Shown in pieces: positions 8,987-21,700 of a DNA stretch of 64,000 nucleotides (position 1 is its first letter; each line of letters starts with the position of its first letter). The notes beneath the pieces were generated by a model that saw only the letters and a list, made by a program, of their open reading frames with translations, had not been told where the DNA came from and searched no databases. This DNA is from Asterochloris sp. CNOR1 (taxonomy: Eukaryota; Chlorophyta; Trebouxiophyceae; Trebouxiales; Trebouxiaceae). Location: contig OZ017761.1 of NCBI GenBank assembly GCA_963969365.1, positions 930,001 through 994,000 of the forward strand, read 5' to 3'. A program made the translations under genes and the position numbers.

Positions 8987-11900
8987 ATGGGGGCCTGGAG
9001 GAGGCTTCAAGACCTGCCCGACACCAAATTTGTGTTCGTGGAGGTGTGGGCCCCTAGCACAGTGCACGTGCAGCAGTTGAAAGACTGATGGCAGGCCTTG
9101 GCACCCAAGTGGCAGTGTGCACAGCCCCAGATATGCAGATGTGAGCCCTGCCATTGTGACGCAGGTTGCATGTGGCCTGCAGGACCTTGCACCCTCGCCA
9201 AGCAATACTTTCCCCAGCCACGGCAGGATTCTTCACAGTCAGGACAGGCATGGCCTCAAGGTCCAGCCTGACCAGCCCTGCTACATAACCCACATTCTGG
9301 TTGGGGACGCTGCCCAGTCAGCGCTTGTTGCTGCAGTCAACAGCGCTGTCCCGGAGCGCTGGAGGAGGAAGAGGGGCATCATTGTTGTGACTGAGGCCTG
9401 GATGGCGGTGAGCAACCGCGTTTGAGCCCTCTCAGACAGCTTCACTGTGTCCAGCACAGAACAGCACAGAGGAGCAGCACTGCATGACGTGAGCAGCTGC
9501 ACAGCGGGTGGCTCACAAAAAGGTCCTGCTCCATACCCATTAGATGGGGCATCAGCATGGTAACCGAGGTGTGCTATGGCGGTGAGCACCTGCTCAGAGG
9601 GCAGCTCAATCCTCTCAGCAGGCTCTGCTGTGTCTGATACAGAGCAGCACAGTGGTGTGCAGCAGATGCAGCAGTGCTTCACGGTAATGAGCAGCTCAAT
9701 TTGCTTCGTATGCGCGCAGCCACAGTGCTGGCAGCCAAGAAGCTCTGCCCTGCAACTCTACAGCATGCTGGGTCATGTCCACCTCTCAAGCAGCTTGCAT
9801 CCAGAGCCGGCTGCCAGCATGACACCTTTCACAAGGCACATGGCTTGCATGTGCACCCGTCAAGCCTTCCACTGTCAAGATGTCACACCATGCAAAGAAG
9901 CCCATCACTGCCTTGCAGGAGTGCAGGTCCAAGCTGCGCAGAGTTCCTGAGGACCCATACATCCCCAACCTTGACAAGCCTGCTGACTCACTGAGTGAGT
10001 GTGTCTCAAATGCTACCAGGCACGCTGCACCTGCTTGCTGGCTGCATCCATTAAGCGCTGCGGGGCAGCATGCATGTTGCTCCCCCAGGCTGTTGGATCG
10101 TCCAATGCTCCCTGCGCTGCCCAACTGCTTCATGGACCATGCTGGTTGCCCTGTCCATGAAGCAATGGTGTGCAATATGAATCAGCATGGCCAGCAGCGG
10201 CATCAACTCTGCCTCAGCAGGCCACAAGATATGCCCATGGGTTGTCAGCAGGTGAAGCGACAGCGTCCTCCAGCCTGAGCTGGCGTCCAGATCTGCAGAG
10301 CATCAGATCATATCCGGGCTAAGCCTTCGACTCGACCTCCAGGTAGTGAGACAGCACGCAGCCTGAGCTGGCACCCCTACCTGCAGTGGCCAAAGCACCC
10401 AGCGTCGGGTGGAACCTGACCTATAGGTGGTTGCAAAACATTGCAAACATTGCCTGAGCTGGCACCCTGCCCTGGGCGCACGTAGTGTACATGCAGATGG
10501 CAAACAACATCCTGGCTAAGCTGGCGCCCTGACCTGCAGGCGGTGAGGCAGCATCTTGCCCAAGCTGGCACACTGGCCTGCAGATGTTCAAGCTCTACAG
10601 CTGTGCGCAGTGCAAGCTGGCGGCCTGACCTGCAGATGCTCACACCTCCACAGGCTGAGACGTCGTTCCGACCTGCAGGCAGTCATCACGGTGGCAGCGA
10701 CAGCGAAGGGGAGGCAGGGACTGGGAGCCTGACCAGATGGAAGGCCTGGCTGGGCGTGCAGAACTGGACCAAGGAGCATGACAAACTGACAAGGGAGGAT
10801 GAGCTTGTGCTGCATGTAAGTGGGGTCAAGCTGTCTGTGGGAGGATAAAGAAGCTCAAGGGCAACTTGCTGCCCAGCAAGTGGGTCTCGGAGCCAAGGCT
10901 GAGGCTGTCTTGCTGGTGCCGACAAGGGTGGAGTGTTGTTGTCAGGGCATGTCTGGCCCGTTGAGTGAGCGCAACAGGATCTCTGCATATCCATCTGCAC
11001 AGCGCAGCAAGCCAGGAGCCCCAACTTGAATGTTTGTTGTGAGAATCTAATTGCGCACAGGGTACACGCCCAGCATGTGAGTAGCCTGCAGATAGCAGAT
11101 GCTCAGACTGCAACTGACAGATTGCTGCCTGCTGCAGGGCCTGCAGGCCCCTGCCTCAGCCAGGCACAGCTGCCAGAGATGCTTCTCTCTCAGCCTGCTC
11201 CTCAGCACCAACATTGCCAAGCACAGGCCCTCTGCACAACACAACCAATGACCTGCCTTTAGCTGCATGGGGAGTTCAGCACCAAGCATGCAGAGCATGT
11301 GGGCATCATGGGTGTTGTGCATGTACCTGTTGGGAGTCAGCTGCCCCCCTATGGTATAGGACAAGCACCTCCCTGCCTGCAAAAGTGAGCATAGCCTGCT
11401 GCAGGGCAAGCACCTGTCCAGTACCACTGCAAAAGTGCCTGGGCTCCGCTGCCTGCAAAATGTGGCATCAGACATGCCCATAAGTAGGCAGCTATCAGTG
11501 TGCAGGCATGGTGCCGTGCCAACAGCCTGCCCCTTGCTGCAGGGCAAGTACAGCAATGAGAACGCTGAGCGTGTGGGCAACCTGATCATTGTGAAGGCAC
11601 TGCACGAGATGTCCCGCTACGAGATGGCCTTAGACAGAGGAGGCGTGCTGCCGGACGCAGACCCTGAGGCCCTGCTGGACCTGCTGGCCTTTGACACCGA
11701 TCATGACAGGGTGAGCTTGTCAGCCCTTCCTGCAGCTGGGTCGGCACAGACACTCTTATGGGGTGCCTCAAACAATGACACAGCTTGACATGAAGACGCA
11801 GCCACAGTGTCATCTTGATTCTGTGTTGTTGCCACTGCAGGATGTTTGCTGCATTCCCCAAAGACTAGGCACTCCAAAAGGGTGAACAGGACAGTGCATG

Positions 11901-14900
11901 TTGATGCTGCCCCCCTTCCCTGTCTCCCCCCCTCCTCCCTCTCAATCCCAAAGGTGATGTGCATGGCCAGCTCCAGACGTCTTGCTGTCCGGCCAGGCCA
12001 CTGCCTGCTGCCTGAAGGGGCGCACTGCTGGCCTGGCACGCTCACGGCTAGCAATAGACACAAAATGCGTCAGGCACTTGCTGCTCTTTGCTGCAGGCGC
12101 TTGTCTATGCCAGAGCTGCAGCCACCGTGCAGACGTGCCAATTCAAGATCGGAGCAGACCTCAGGCCTGGCCAGATTCCTTATGTTGGTGCAGCCACTGC
12201 CAGCAAAATACGAGAGATTGTTCTCAGTCCAGTCAATGAATGTACTGTCCTGCGGCAGATGAGGTGAGCCCATGAGAATTTGGCAGCACCGCTTCTGTTG
12301 AGCTTGTGATGATGGCACACATAATGCAGCGGCCTTGAACATGGATCCCAGTCCCTTGCTGTGCAGGGACAACTTGCCAATTGGCTCATCAAGTGGACAA
12401 GCGAGGGCAAATTCATATGATGCGCAGATACGTAGATGCCTCACGATGCTGCCTGGGGTGGGCCCCAAAACAGCCGCCACCTTGTGCCAGGCTGGGTACA
12501 AGTGAGCAAGCTGGCTTGGTAACGGCTTGGTGGTGTACATGTGGCCACGAATTCACACGTCTTGACTGCCACAGTGATAGCTGGCTGCACTTCCGGCCAG
12601 GAGTTGGGGTGAGCAAGGTGCAGGCAAGCGCTGAGTTTCCAGCTTGCAGGAGACTTCTGGGCAACAAGGTGTGGCTGAATCATGCAGATTGTGGCGATAC
12701 TGGCTGTGTGATTGCAGCGCTGGTTGTCAGGGTGGTTTGTCCTGAGTTGCCAGGTTGCCAGGTGTAGGCCTGCCTCTCCAGCTTGGGAGGTGTCTGCTGC
12801 AAGCTTGCAGTCTGTGCTGCACAACCCCTGCGTTGGACTGCTGGTGGTAGATATGCTGACTTTGGCAAGCAGGCATGAGCTGCCAGCCTGCACTGCAGAA
12901 GCTTTGAGGACATCGTGAGGGACCAGAGGCCAGGCACACTGAAGCTACGGGATCGACCTGCAGGCCTGGGCCCGCCCATTTGGCTTACCCGTGAGCAGGC
13001 CTTCTCCCTTGCGCACAGGTGAGCAGGCACCCAGTGCTCATCTGCAAGGTAACCACAAGGAGCTGCTACTGCTGCACCTCTGAAATGCTGGGCAGGGTCC
13101 CCTACCTGACATCGACAAGCAGAGTGGCGCCCAGGAGGAGCAGGATGACCCCATGGGCCGCTGCTCAAGGGAGATCTGTTGCAGAACTTCCCAATCAAGG
13201 AAGGCCTGTGCCGCCTGCTGGCAGCTGACATGCATGCCGCCGGCATCAGGAAGGCAGAGTACAGGGCCGGCCGCCCTGCTGGCGGCTCAGACGCATGCCA
13301 CTGGCTTGCAGGAAGTCTCTGTTGGAGCCGGTGATGGAGGCAGACCTCCTGGAGATGCAGTGTGCCGTGCTGGCGGCCCTGCGGGAGGTCACAGGTGCCC
13401 TTTTGCTCTGCACACAAAGTGCTTTTGTTCTTTGCTTTACATTGCTTTGCACGTCAGGTTTTGCTCACAACGCTTGGCAGAATGCACAGGTGCATCTGCT
13501 GCAGGCCTGAGGCCATACATATGTGAAATGTGGTGTAGTGCCATGCAGGAGCCTGCCCACGGGCTGTTATGCTTGTGGGGTCCCGCTCTGTGTCATATGC
13601 TGTCGCAGCAGAGGGTCGCAGGAGGTCTTGCACAGCTGCAAGTTGTGACATGCAGCATGCTGCTATGTTTGTGGGGCCAGAGCTTCAGGTCATGTGCTGC
13701 TGCAGCAGGCTGCCACAGCCGGTGCTCCCCACAAGAGCGGAAAGCTGATGATGCCTTGGGCAGCTGAATCTTGGGAACGTCAGAGGACCTTGCTGGTCTT
13801 TGTGCACCTTGCGAGTCCTGCCCTGTCCATTGCGGCCTCAGTAGTGTGGGAGCCCACCGCTGCCTGTCAGTTGGGGTGGTTGCTGAGAACTTTGGCCTTG
13901 CTCCTGCCAATGACAAGCTGCACCTGACTCCAGGTCAGTCGGGCTGGGTGTTGACCCTGGTGGGTGGCGGCCGTAGAGACTCTTCCAGCCATGATGCAGA
14001 CTTCATCTGTACACACAAGTACAGGTAGAGCCACTGCTTGTCATCCTGCATCTGGTGTCTTCAAGCCCTGCCACAGGACTGCCTCACGCTGCCGCCTCAC
14101 TGCCCCATCCCTTTTGCACAACCCCTTGCTGCAGGTCAACAGAGGGCATCATCCGGGCTGTGGTCAAGAACCTGCAGGAGAAGGGCCACATGGCTTGCAA
14201 GGAGGAGGGCATGTGCCGCATCACAGTGAGCTACACTAATCACATACATACTAAAATACAATATGTCATGGTGCAATTCTATGAATCCTTGCATTACTGA
14301 TGTTGCCGGGTCCTGGAAATGAGCCACACGGCAAGCAGCACCAGTGGCCAGGCAGCAGGAGCTCCGTCTGGGCTGCCTCTACCCGCGCACAGGCGGTGGC
14401 ACCTGCAGCAAACAGTGCTGTGCATGCTCAGTGCTGCGCAGGCAAGTCGGCTGCAAGCCTAAGTTTGATGATGGTGCATCATGACTCTGCACTGCCCATG
14501 ACACTGCCCTGTGCCCTTTCAGCACCAGCTGACTGCCCTGCCCCTGCCAGCAGAGCACCGTTCCAGCATCATCTCCAGCAGCTAGATGGTGCAGACCATG
14601 GTCTGGTGGTGGTGATGCAGCCAGTGGGTGGGGGTGGTTCTGGCCTGGCTGCTCACTCTGTCGGAGAGTTCCTTGGGCGCCCTTCATGGCCTGCTGGATG
14701 CATCAGCATCTGCAGGAGGAGCGGTGCAGGGCTATGGGCTGCCCCTCAAAGCTTGCAGATGTCTCGTCCTGATGTTGCTTGCTGGCTGCCTGCTGCAGCA
14801 AAGGTACTGCCAGGCCACATTGGGGATGAATCTGCCACTCACAAAAGCCAGATTTGTGTTGCTTGCTCCTGCAGGAGGGGCGCCTGGCAAAGCAAATGGA

Positions 14901-17183
14901 TGAAGGGCTGCTTCACAGGGCACTCAGCTTATGCCGCTCTTGAAAGTGTGCCCGAACCTGTGTGGTCTTCCCTGCAGGAGGGGCGTCTGCCGGGGCACAT
15001 TGAGGAAATCAAACAGCACAGGCTGGAGAAGGGGGAGGGGAGGGCTGCAGAGCTCAGTAACCTGATGGCAGACAGGTCAGCACTAATGAAGTTAAAGCAC
15101 CAATTCAGGAAGTTGCATGGTTGCCTGTGGCTCAACAGGCTGTTGAGTGGCAGTAATGGGCAAGGCACCACGTATGGCCATTGCTGCTGTCAGGCATCAG
15201 GCTTCAACACTGCAGCTGCTTTGGCGTGTCTGTTGTTGTGCAATTGGCAAGTGCTGACAGCTCATTCATTGTTGCCGGTTGAGTGGCAGGCTCATGCGTG
15301 GAGTCATTGCAGTTTCCGGGTGTCAATTTTCCAGCACAGCATTGCATGGCAGCTTCTTCCTCATGTCTATCCATCGTCCAGCACTTGCACGGCGCGGTCT
15401 GAGGTGGTCAGCACAAACTGGGGCAAAAAGGAGAAGCTTGCTGCAGAGCTCACACACCTTTGCACCAGATAAGTTGGCACATACTGCTGCCACTGTCGAG
15501 TGACAGGCGCCAGCATGTCGTCTCGCTGGGTCCAGCCAATGCCCTGCAGGGTGTCAGGCCATAGCACAGCTTTGCAAACTTGCCTGTTGATGGTCATGCA
15601 CCTGCACTGTGCTGTCTGTTAAGACACCATCGCTTTGGGGTCACCAAGCACCAGCAAAGCGCTGCATGGATCATATCTGCCCGTAATGTCAAGCACCAGC
15701 TGCAGCATTGCCTTGTGCTGTGCCCATACAGAGTCAAGGTCGCATGATTGGAGGCTAAACGGGGTGCATGGCAGATGCCACGCTTCAGGCTTCGTTTTTG
15801 TAGTGTCAGGCACTGGCAAAGGCACAGCGCTGCACTGCAGCCTCCTCTTCTGAGGCATTGCTGGGCTTGGTTATGCTTTGGCCTGCAGGCCATTGCCAAG
15901 TCAGTGGATGACCTGCGCTCACTTCCCTGCCTGCCTGGCTGCTGCAGATTTGACAAGGTCTTTGGTATGTTCAAGACCAAGGCTGGCAAATGGCGCAGAT
16001 TGGACGTGATCATGAGCCCCTTTGGGCAGTATCCCTTCTGCCTACTTGGCTGGACTGGTTCCAGGCAGTGGTGAGCTTAAGCATCATGACTGATGGTGCT
16101 CTCTGGGTCGGAGAATGCCTGGGCTGTGGTGTTGTCGTCATACCTGAGACATGTGCCACATCAGACAGCTCACCTGTCACACCTGGGGCAGCGTCAGCGG
16201 GTGAGACTTAGGAGGGGGACCATTAGATGCGGTAGCTAAGCGATCTGCTGACGCAGTCAGGCAGACAGACAGCAGGTATGGCTTGCTCTGCCTGCCAGTC
16301 CCCTCACTCCCCGGCCAGAGCCACAGCGCCTGACAGCTCTGTGCCGCTGTGTTGGCTGCAGTTCAAGTGCATCGCTGCATGCACTCCCAAACTCGCTGCC
16401 TGCCAATCTGGACTGCTCATGAGGTGACTGCCCCTGGCAGTGCTTCTGCAGGCAAGAAGCTGCCTGCCTGCTGCCTGTCTCCTACCTGCAGGCTGCCAGC
16501 CCCACATTCTCAGCCTGCATTTTGTGCGCTGTGCCTCCAGTAAGCCTTCAGCAAGCCAGTAGCTGCCTGACTGTTGTGTGTTCCCGCCCTGCAGGCTCCG
16601 CTTCCTGCGTCATCATGTTGACAAGCGCAACATGACCCTCAACTCCCACACGTAGGTGGCCCCGCCTCAGCCAAGCGCCCCGTGTGCACTGCCCGGCTCC
16701 CAGTGCGTGCCAGAGGGCTGCTGAGGTCATTAGACTATGCATACCTCAAGCACAGCCTCTCTGCAAGCTTGTGCCCCTCAAGCCCTGCAACAAGCATCAG
16801 ACACACCAGTGTGGGTCACTGTGAGCAAGTGGGGCTCTGGCATATTTTGTGCCCGGTTCCCTGGCCTTGACCTTGACCTCGTGCACCCAACTTTGTGGCT
16901 CTGTGTCAGCATGCCTCTGCCTGCAGAGATGCTGTCCAGGACTGGCTGATCAAGCTTCCTGCTGACTGGCCTTACCCCATGCAGGCTTGTGGCAAAGCAT
17001 GACGGCCGGGTGTGGGTCGTCCCAGAGGAGGGCCCGCCAATTGACCAGCAGGGTCAGCCAAAGTGGCCCCTCGGCTGGCCAGAGGATGGCCAGGGAGGGA
17101 GGCGCAGAGTTATGACAGAAATGGACATCTTTGACCTGCTGAGCGTCCCCCGCAGACAGCCCTGGGAACGCAACGCGCCCTGA
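8987..17183 (+). CDS. Family-X DNA polymerase, lambda-like (BRCT + HhH + palm)
   Basis: Gap-filling polymerase of base-excision repair and end joining, nuclear by family. Exons: 8987-9140, 9227-9407, 9919-9994, 10679-10815, 11543-11710, 12097-12263, 12367-12501, 12899-13018, 13312-13394, 13934-14024, 14135-14225, 14978-15075, 15948-16070, 16595-16651, 16985-17183; about 626 residues, and all junction phases agree. Order of parts: N-terminal BRCT (KFVFVEVWAP, YITHILVGD, GIIVVTEAWM), acidic linker, 8-kDa domain with HhH (IPYVGAATASKIREI), second HhH (LPGVGPKTAATLCQAGYK), nucleotidyltransferase signature GGGRRDSSSHDADF with two catalytic Asp, third Asp in RRLDVI, GWTGSRQW (the family FTGS element), C-terminus MTEMDIFDLLSVP like the family TEKDVFRLLGLP. 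ATG 8987 has a good context (AAGATGG). Exon 1 appears to lack one base near 9081-9083 (AAA). Confidence 0.9.
10270..10690. repeat. Degenerate tandem array in polymerase intron 3
   Basis: About six units of roughly 60-75 bp repeat the phrase 'agctggc(g/a)(c/t)cctgacctgcag' with variable spacers. The array ends at the acceptor of exon 10679-10815, and every unit contains an acceptor-like 'cctgcag'. Coding frames across it are not conserved. Confidence 0.65.
14866..14915 (+). repeat. Decayed copy of the 5' edge of polymerase exon 14978
   Basis: The stretch 'ctgcaggaggggcgcctggc' repeats the acceptor and first codons of exon 14978-15075 ('ctgcaggaggggcgtctgcc') 106 bp upstream, including the TGCAG acceptor. 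The true exon is preferred because only it stays open to a GT donor in phase. Confidence 0.7.
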
Positions 17184-17613
17184 GCAGATGTGGAGGCCTG
17201 CCCGCTGGCACTAGAAGCACTGCATGTCTGGGCGTGCTTCAGCCTGGGACGCATCACTTGACATTTGTTTCATTAACCTGGACAACAAGCTGCCCAAAAT
17301 CGGAACGCCTACTGAGAAGGCAAGCATGACAGTAATGCATCAACTGGTCCAGTCAGCATTGCCCACTTTTAAGTGATGATGGAGTTACAAGAGCAGGCAT
17401 AAAACAAGCAGGACGGGACGCGACGCATTGAATGGGTTCAATCAGAGTTTTGTGACGGGGACTTGTTGCTCTATGTACTCCCCAGCAAGATGTGCATGCA
17501 AATTTTGCAGAGCAAATCTCCAAATGGTGCATGCACACGCTGCTGGAGAGTACTTGGTGTCAGTTCGCTGCAAGGTAGCTTCAGCATCAGACCCAGAGAG
17601 CACCATGCTGGCC

Positions 17614-17784
17614 TCAGCAGCTGCTGCTCGTCCCATTCCAGCGGCCATATGGCTGCCTCCAGTCGGTCAAATAAGTCTCGTTTGGTTCAGCTTTCATCCG
17701 CTCCTCCCGCTGTTTCTTCTGCAGTGGCTGCAGGTTCTCCCTGAGTGCCAGCAGCTCCTCCTGCAACATTTGCAGCCCCTTCAC
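17614..17784 (-). CDS. C-terminal exon of an unidentified coiled-coil protein
   Basis: After a TGCAG acceptor at 17785 the frame reads 56 residues to a TGA at 17616-17614. It is rich in Glu, Leu, Lys and Gln (VKGLQMLQEELLALRENLQ, LQKKQREERMKAEPNETYL), then TDWRQPYGRWNG. The heptad-like leucines suggest a coiled coil. Upstream exons, between about 17.8 and 18.4 kb on the minus strand, were not resolved. It is convergent with the polymerase gene. Function unknown. Confidence 0.5.
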   Translation of the reverse strand: MKGLQMLQEELLALRENLQPLQKKQREERMKAEPNETYLTDWRQPYGRWNGTSSSC

Positions 17785-18775
17785 CTGCACGCAAGAGCTG
17801 CCAGCTCGAGGTTGTATGACAGCACAGCTCAGAGCATGGAGACGTCTCTGTCAAGAGGCCTCGGCGAGCCTTCCGTTAGACCTCGCATGTCTGTGACATG
17901 CAGCCTGCAGCACTGTCACCCCTGTCAGCATGCAGGAGAGTGCCTGGAAGATTGGTGGACTGGCACAGTGGGTGCCGGGGTTGCCCTTTGTCTGCCACCT
18001 GAGAGACACCCCGTGGACCAGCCCATGCTACAGCCTGCGGCCTGCAGCAAGGAGGTCAGCCATTCGCAGCATGCAAGGCTGCCAGGCAGATCAGCTAGCC
18101 AAGCTTCCACCTCTGCATTTTGTCGAGTGTTTGTGTCGAGTTTGCAGCAGGCAGAGTCAATAGGGTCTAACACGTAGAAAGTCCCTTTAAGAAACGAATC
18201 AATGCCAGGGCCACAGGCTGCACTGTGCTTGCATCGAGCAGGTACCGGGCTGTCAGAAGAAACTTTAATGTCCTGTCTGGGCATCTAATTGTCAGTGCAG
18301 TTCACACCAGCCCTCTCTGGGAGGCACTGACAGAGTCTACAGCACACTGGCCGGGGCACGGGGACCTAGGTGTCCCGCATGGGGTTGCAGGTGCGGTGCA
18401 GGTTGCCTATGCTGGACGTTCTTTTGACGCCTTGGCGAGCGCCCTTGGCTACAGCCCCCGGCCGTTTGCGTGTCTCCGGGCATGCCACGCCACCAGATCC
18501 AGCCTGAACGTTCAGGCAGGCTGGGGCGACATGGTGCTTTTTAGCAATTACAGCTTGGTGTACTGGAGACACATGCGGTTGGTGGGCACAGTGGGCACAG
18601 TGGACTGGCACATGTGTTCCATTACAAGCTTATAAATGTGCAGGTTGAGCTTGGAATGAGCCACGACCGTTCGCCAAGCTATGGTGACTGGCTGCATGCT
18701 CAGAGGCAAGTCCTGCTCTGCCACTTGGCCATATCTTCCGTGCATGAACTGAGTGTGCCTGAATGAGTCTGTGTC
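17785..18775. other. Poorly resolved interval between the polymerase and CCCH genes
   Basis: Apart from the possible minus-strand exon at 18366-18503, no exon could be supported. A 249-codon plus-strand ORF (17428-18177) runs antisense to the coiled-coil exon and has no domain. The 5' end of the CCCH gene, including any first zinc finger, may lie here but was not found. Confidence 0.4.
18366..18503 (-). CDS. Possible C-terminal exon, basic protein of unknown function
   Basis: A TTCAG acceptor at 18504 opens a 45-residue frame ending in TAG (18368-18366). It is Arg/Lys/Ala/Gly-rich (RKRPGAVAKGARQGVKR, then TSSIGNLHRTCNPMRDT). The only support is the acceptor, an open frame and the composition. 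The short string GVACPE recalls a segment of plant CCCH proteins, but no zinc ligands follow. Confidence 0.28.
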   Translation of the reverse strand, partial: AGSGGVACPETRKRPGAVAKGARQGVKRTSSIGNLHRTCNPMRDT

Positions 18776-21700
18776 ATGACTTCGCCGCGGCGCTCTGAGC
18801 TTGGGCTGATCTGGAGGCAGACGCGCTGCATACGAGTAGCCCAGCCCTGCACTGCTCCACCGCTGAGGCAGCATTGTATGCCGTGCAGGTTCCGCACTGA
18901 GATGTGCCAGGATGGTGCAGCTTGCCAGCACCCTCTCTGCGTTTATGCACACAGTCTGAGTGAGCTGCAAGCATCCGAGATCCAGAAATCCATTCAAAAC
19001 CCGCAACAGGTGACGCTCCATGCACTTCCTCTGCCTCTGGGGCAATCAACCATGTGTGACAACTGCTGCACTCCGCCGCAGCAGTCAGGCTCTCAACACA
19101 CCGGCCTGCACATGACCCTGGAGTGCAGTTCTGCCTGTACTGCTGCAATCTCCTGTGGCAACATGCGGGCAGGGCTGTCATTTGCAGCCAAAGTTTGCCC
19201 CTGGGGCTACATGTTCTTCTCTCCTGCTGCAGCATCAGGCCCCCCTTGACAGCCCTTTTGCACTCTGCACCCCTCCTCCTGTAGCGCCTCAGACCAAGAC
19301 CCCCTCGCTGGGCAGCCCCTCGCAGGCATCAGCAGAAATCGCCAGCCTCCGCCACAGCCTGTCCCAGCTTGGATCAGGCTCAACAGGCAGATCAGGTGAG
19401 CTCTGCTGCTGCACCTGAGGCAGCAGAACGTTGTTGGCCATTTGGCTCCTGCTCAGCATCCTTGGCAGAGCACTTTTTGGTCCGACGACAGCACTGTTAG
19501 TCACCTATGAAGGGGTGACATCAACATCATTTCCCCCCCATACACTCCCTGTGCAGAGCCCTGTATTCCTTTTGTGGATGTTGATAATTTGCACACTGTC
19601 AGCAGATTCCGAGAAGCAGCTCTGCTGAGAGCTAGAGACTTAGCTAAGGCATGCACTTGCCTGCCAGCAGATGGCTGGGCAGCCAGCCCCTGCTGCAGTG
19701 TGAATCTGTGATGGCTGGTGCCTGTACACGGTTCCAGGACAAGCTGATGTGTGCCAGGCGTGGAGCTTGGCGCAGGTGGCTCCTGCCAGTGTGTGGCAGG
19801 CAACGTCTTTGTGCCAGGCTGCCAAGCCCTGACAGGGAAGCTCACCTGGCAGTGGACTTCGCTTGCAGATCAGGCTCCTCAAATTGCCCTGCAATGCCCT
19901 CCAGAACTGTACACGGCAGCCACGGATTTGCGCAGCCAACAGGGCCTGGCACAGGGGACAGTGCTGTGGTCCACAGCACACTGGGAGTGAACTGCTGCTG
20001 CCGGTCAAGATCGAGATGCTGCCATTACCTTCAGCAGCTCTCTGTGTTCCCTTCAGGCGGATCAGTGGCAGGAATGGACATGCGCCAGGCTGGAGAGCCT
20101 GGCACAGGGGATGGTGCCAGTGCATCTGGCTCGCTCAGCCGCCCTGCCACGCCCTCAGACCCCCAGACCAGTGGGCCCAACACGCCCACGGGCGCTCTGG
20201 GGCATCCAGAGGGAGGGCATCCTGCGACAGGCACCTCCAGTGTGGACCTGTATGGCACGCATGGGCTGCAGATCCCCAACAGGCACTCAGCAGACGCGAT
20301 GAACAGCACCTCGTGGGGGTCGGCACCCAACCCAGGTGTGTGTCCAACACTGGGCAGCTTGCAATGTTGCGCCTGGCATGCAGCGATCTCCCTCCTATTG
20401 CAAGGTGCTGGCATCCTGGGGCCCAAGCAGCTTTGCCAGCAGGCAGGAGACCAAGTGCCTCTCCCAAGAGCACGCTGTTCACAAATGAGCTGCTTGGAGG
20501 CATGCACGGTATGCTGCTGCCTGCACAGCTACTGACTGCCTGCAGCTGATGCACACGCAGGGCTGTCCTTCCACCCATTTGAGCAGGAGGCTGCCCAGGG
20601 CAGGGCAGGCCAGGGCAGCTGGGCTGGGGAGGTGGCGCTGGCTGGGGGGCAGGGCCTGAGCCCCAAGACGCCATCCTCCAGCCAGGCAGCCTACCTGGCA
20701 GGGCTGGCCAGCTTGCAGGTGAGTCTGCAGCTGCGTCCAGTGGCAGCAAATGCACAAGCCTGCGTCATTTGTCTGCTGTTGAGGATCTGTGTCAACAAGG
20801 CAGGCTGAAATGTTTCACCTAGTCTGTGATTCTGCACTTGTGTATCATGACGCTGTGTTGGGGTTTGCAGCATGGCCTTTCACGGACTTCCTGGAGGTGG
20901 CGCAATCTTGGCTTTCCATGCACGCATGGCATCAGCAATTGCCCAGCTGACCTCCCCTGTCAGCTGTCTGAATGCATGGCAGTCAAGCCCAGCTTTGCGG
21001 AGCAGCACTGGGTTTCCAGCATGTGCCAACCCCTCCTGTCAGTTCTCTCGATGCTATGCCGGCACCCCAACTCCCCGCACCCAGGGGTTTTGTAACATAC
21101 AAGCAAGATAAAACAACACCTCATACCCAGGGACTGCAGCTCCCTTTTGCACCCTGCAGGACCAGATGCTGAGGGAGCAGGCTGCCCAGGCGGAGGCGCC
21201 AGGCTCAGCCGCCATGGCGGCGCTGCAGGGCAGTGTGGGGGCTGCTCAGCCACCGTCGCCCACTGACGCTGCTAACTCGGCTGCCATCGCAGCCATCCAG
21301 CGCCAGGCCCAGCTGCAGCTGATGGCCACCCAGCACAAGGAGCAGCAGCACCTGGCTGCGCAACAAGCTGGGGCCCAGCCTTGGCCCACCCAGGTGCACC
21401 CCTCGCAGCTGCACCTACTTCAGGCTGCCCAGCAGCAGGTGGGTGCGGGCTGCTGTGCTGGGCTCAAGAGGACATGCCCTTATGCATGGTGATGTCCTGC
21501 TCTCTGGCTTGACAGCTGCAGAGAGTGGGTTCAATGCTGACCTGGCCATGTTGCGCAGTATTGTGCTTATATGGGGGCCCATCCCCCCATGATCATGGTT
21601 GAAACACCTGCATCTGATGTTTGCTCAATCAGCAGAAGCCTGACCATGCATGCGCCGCGCATGCATAACATGCGCTCTGTGGTAGATCTGGTATATGATT

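Noticed and set aside
14300-15472. 390-codon plus-strand ORF
   Set aside because: It spans polymerase introns. Only the 14978-15075 part is exon, and the rest is open frame in GC-rich DNA.
17428-18177. 249-codon plus-strand ORF
   Set aside because: It lies antisense to the better supported coiled-coil exon, shows no domain, and its hydrophobic stretch is the mirror of Glu/Lys-rich minus-strand codons.
18366-18503. Minus-strand GVACPE as an inverted piece of the CCCH gene
   Set aside because: The similarity covers only six residues, and no Cys/His ligands follow in any minus-strand frame. The real finger is on the plus strand.
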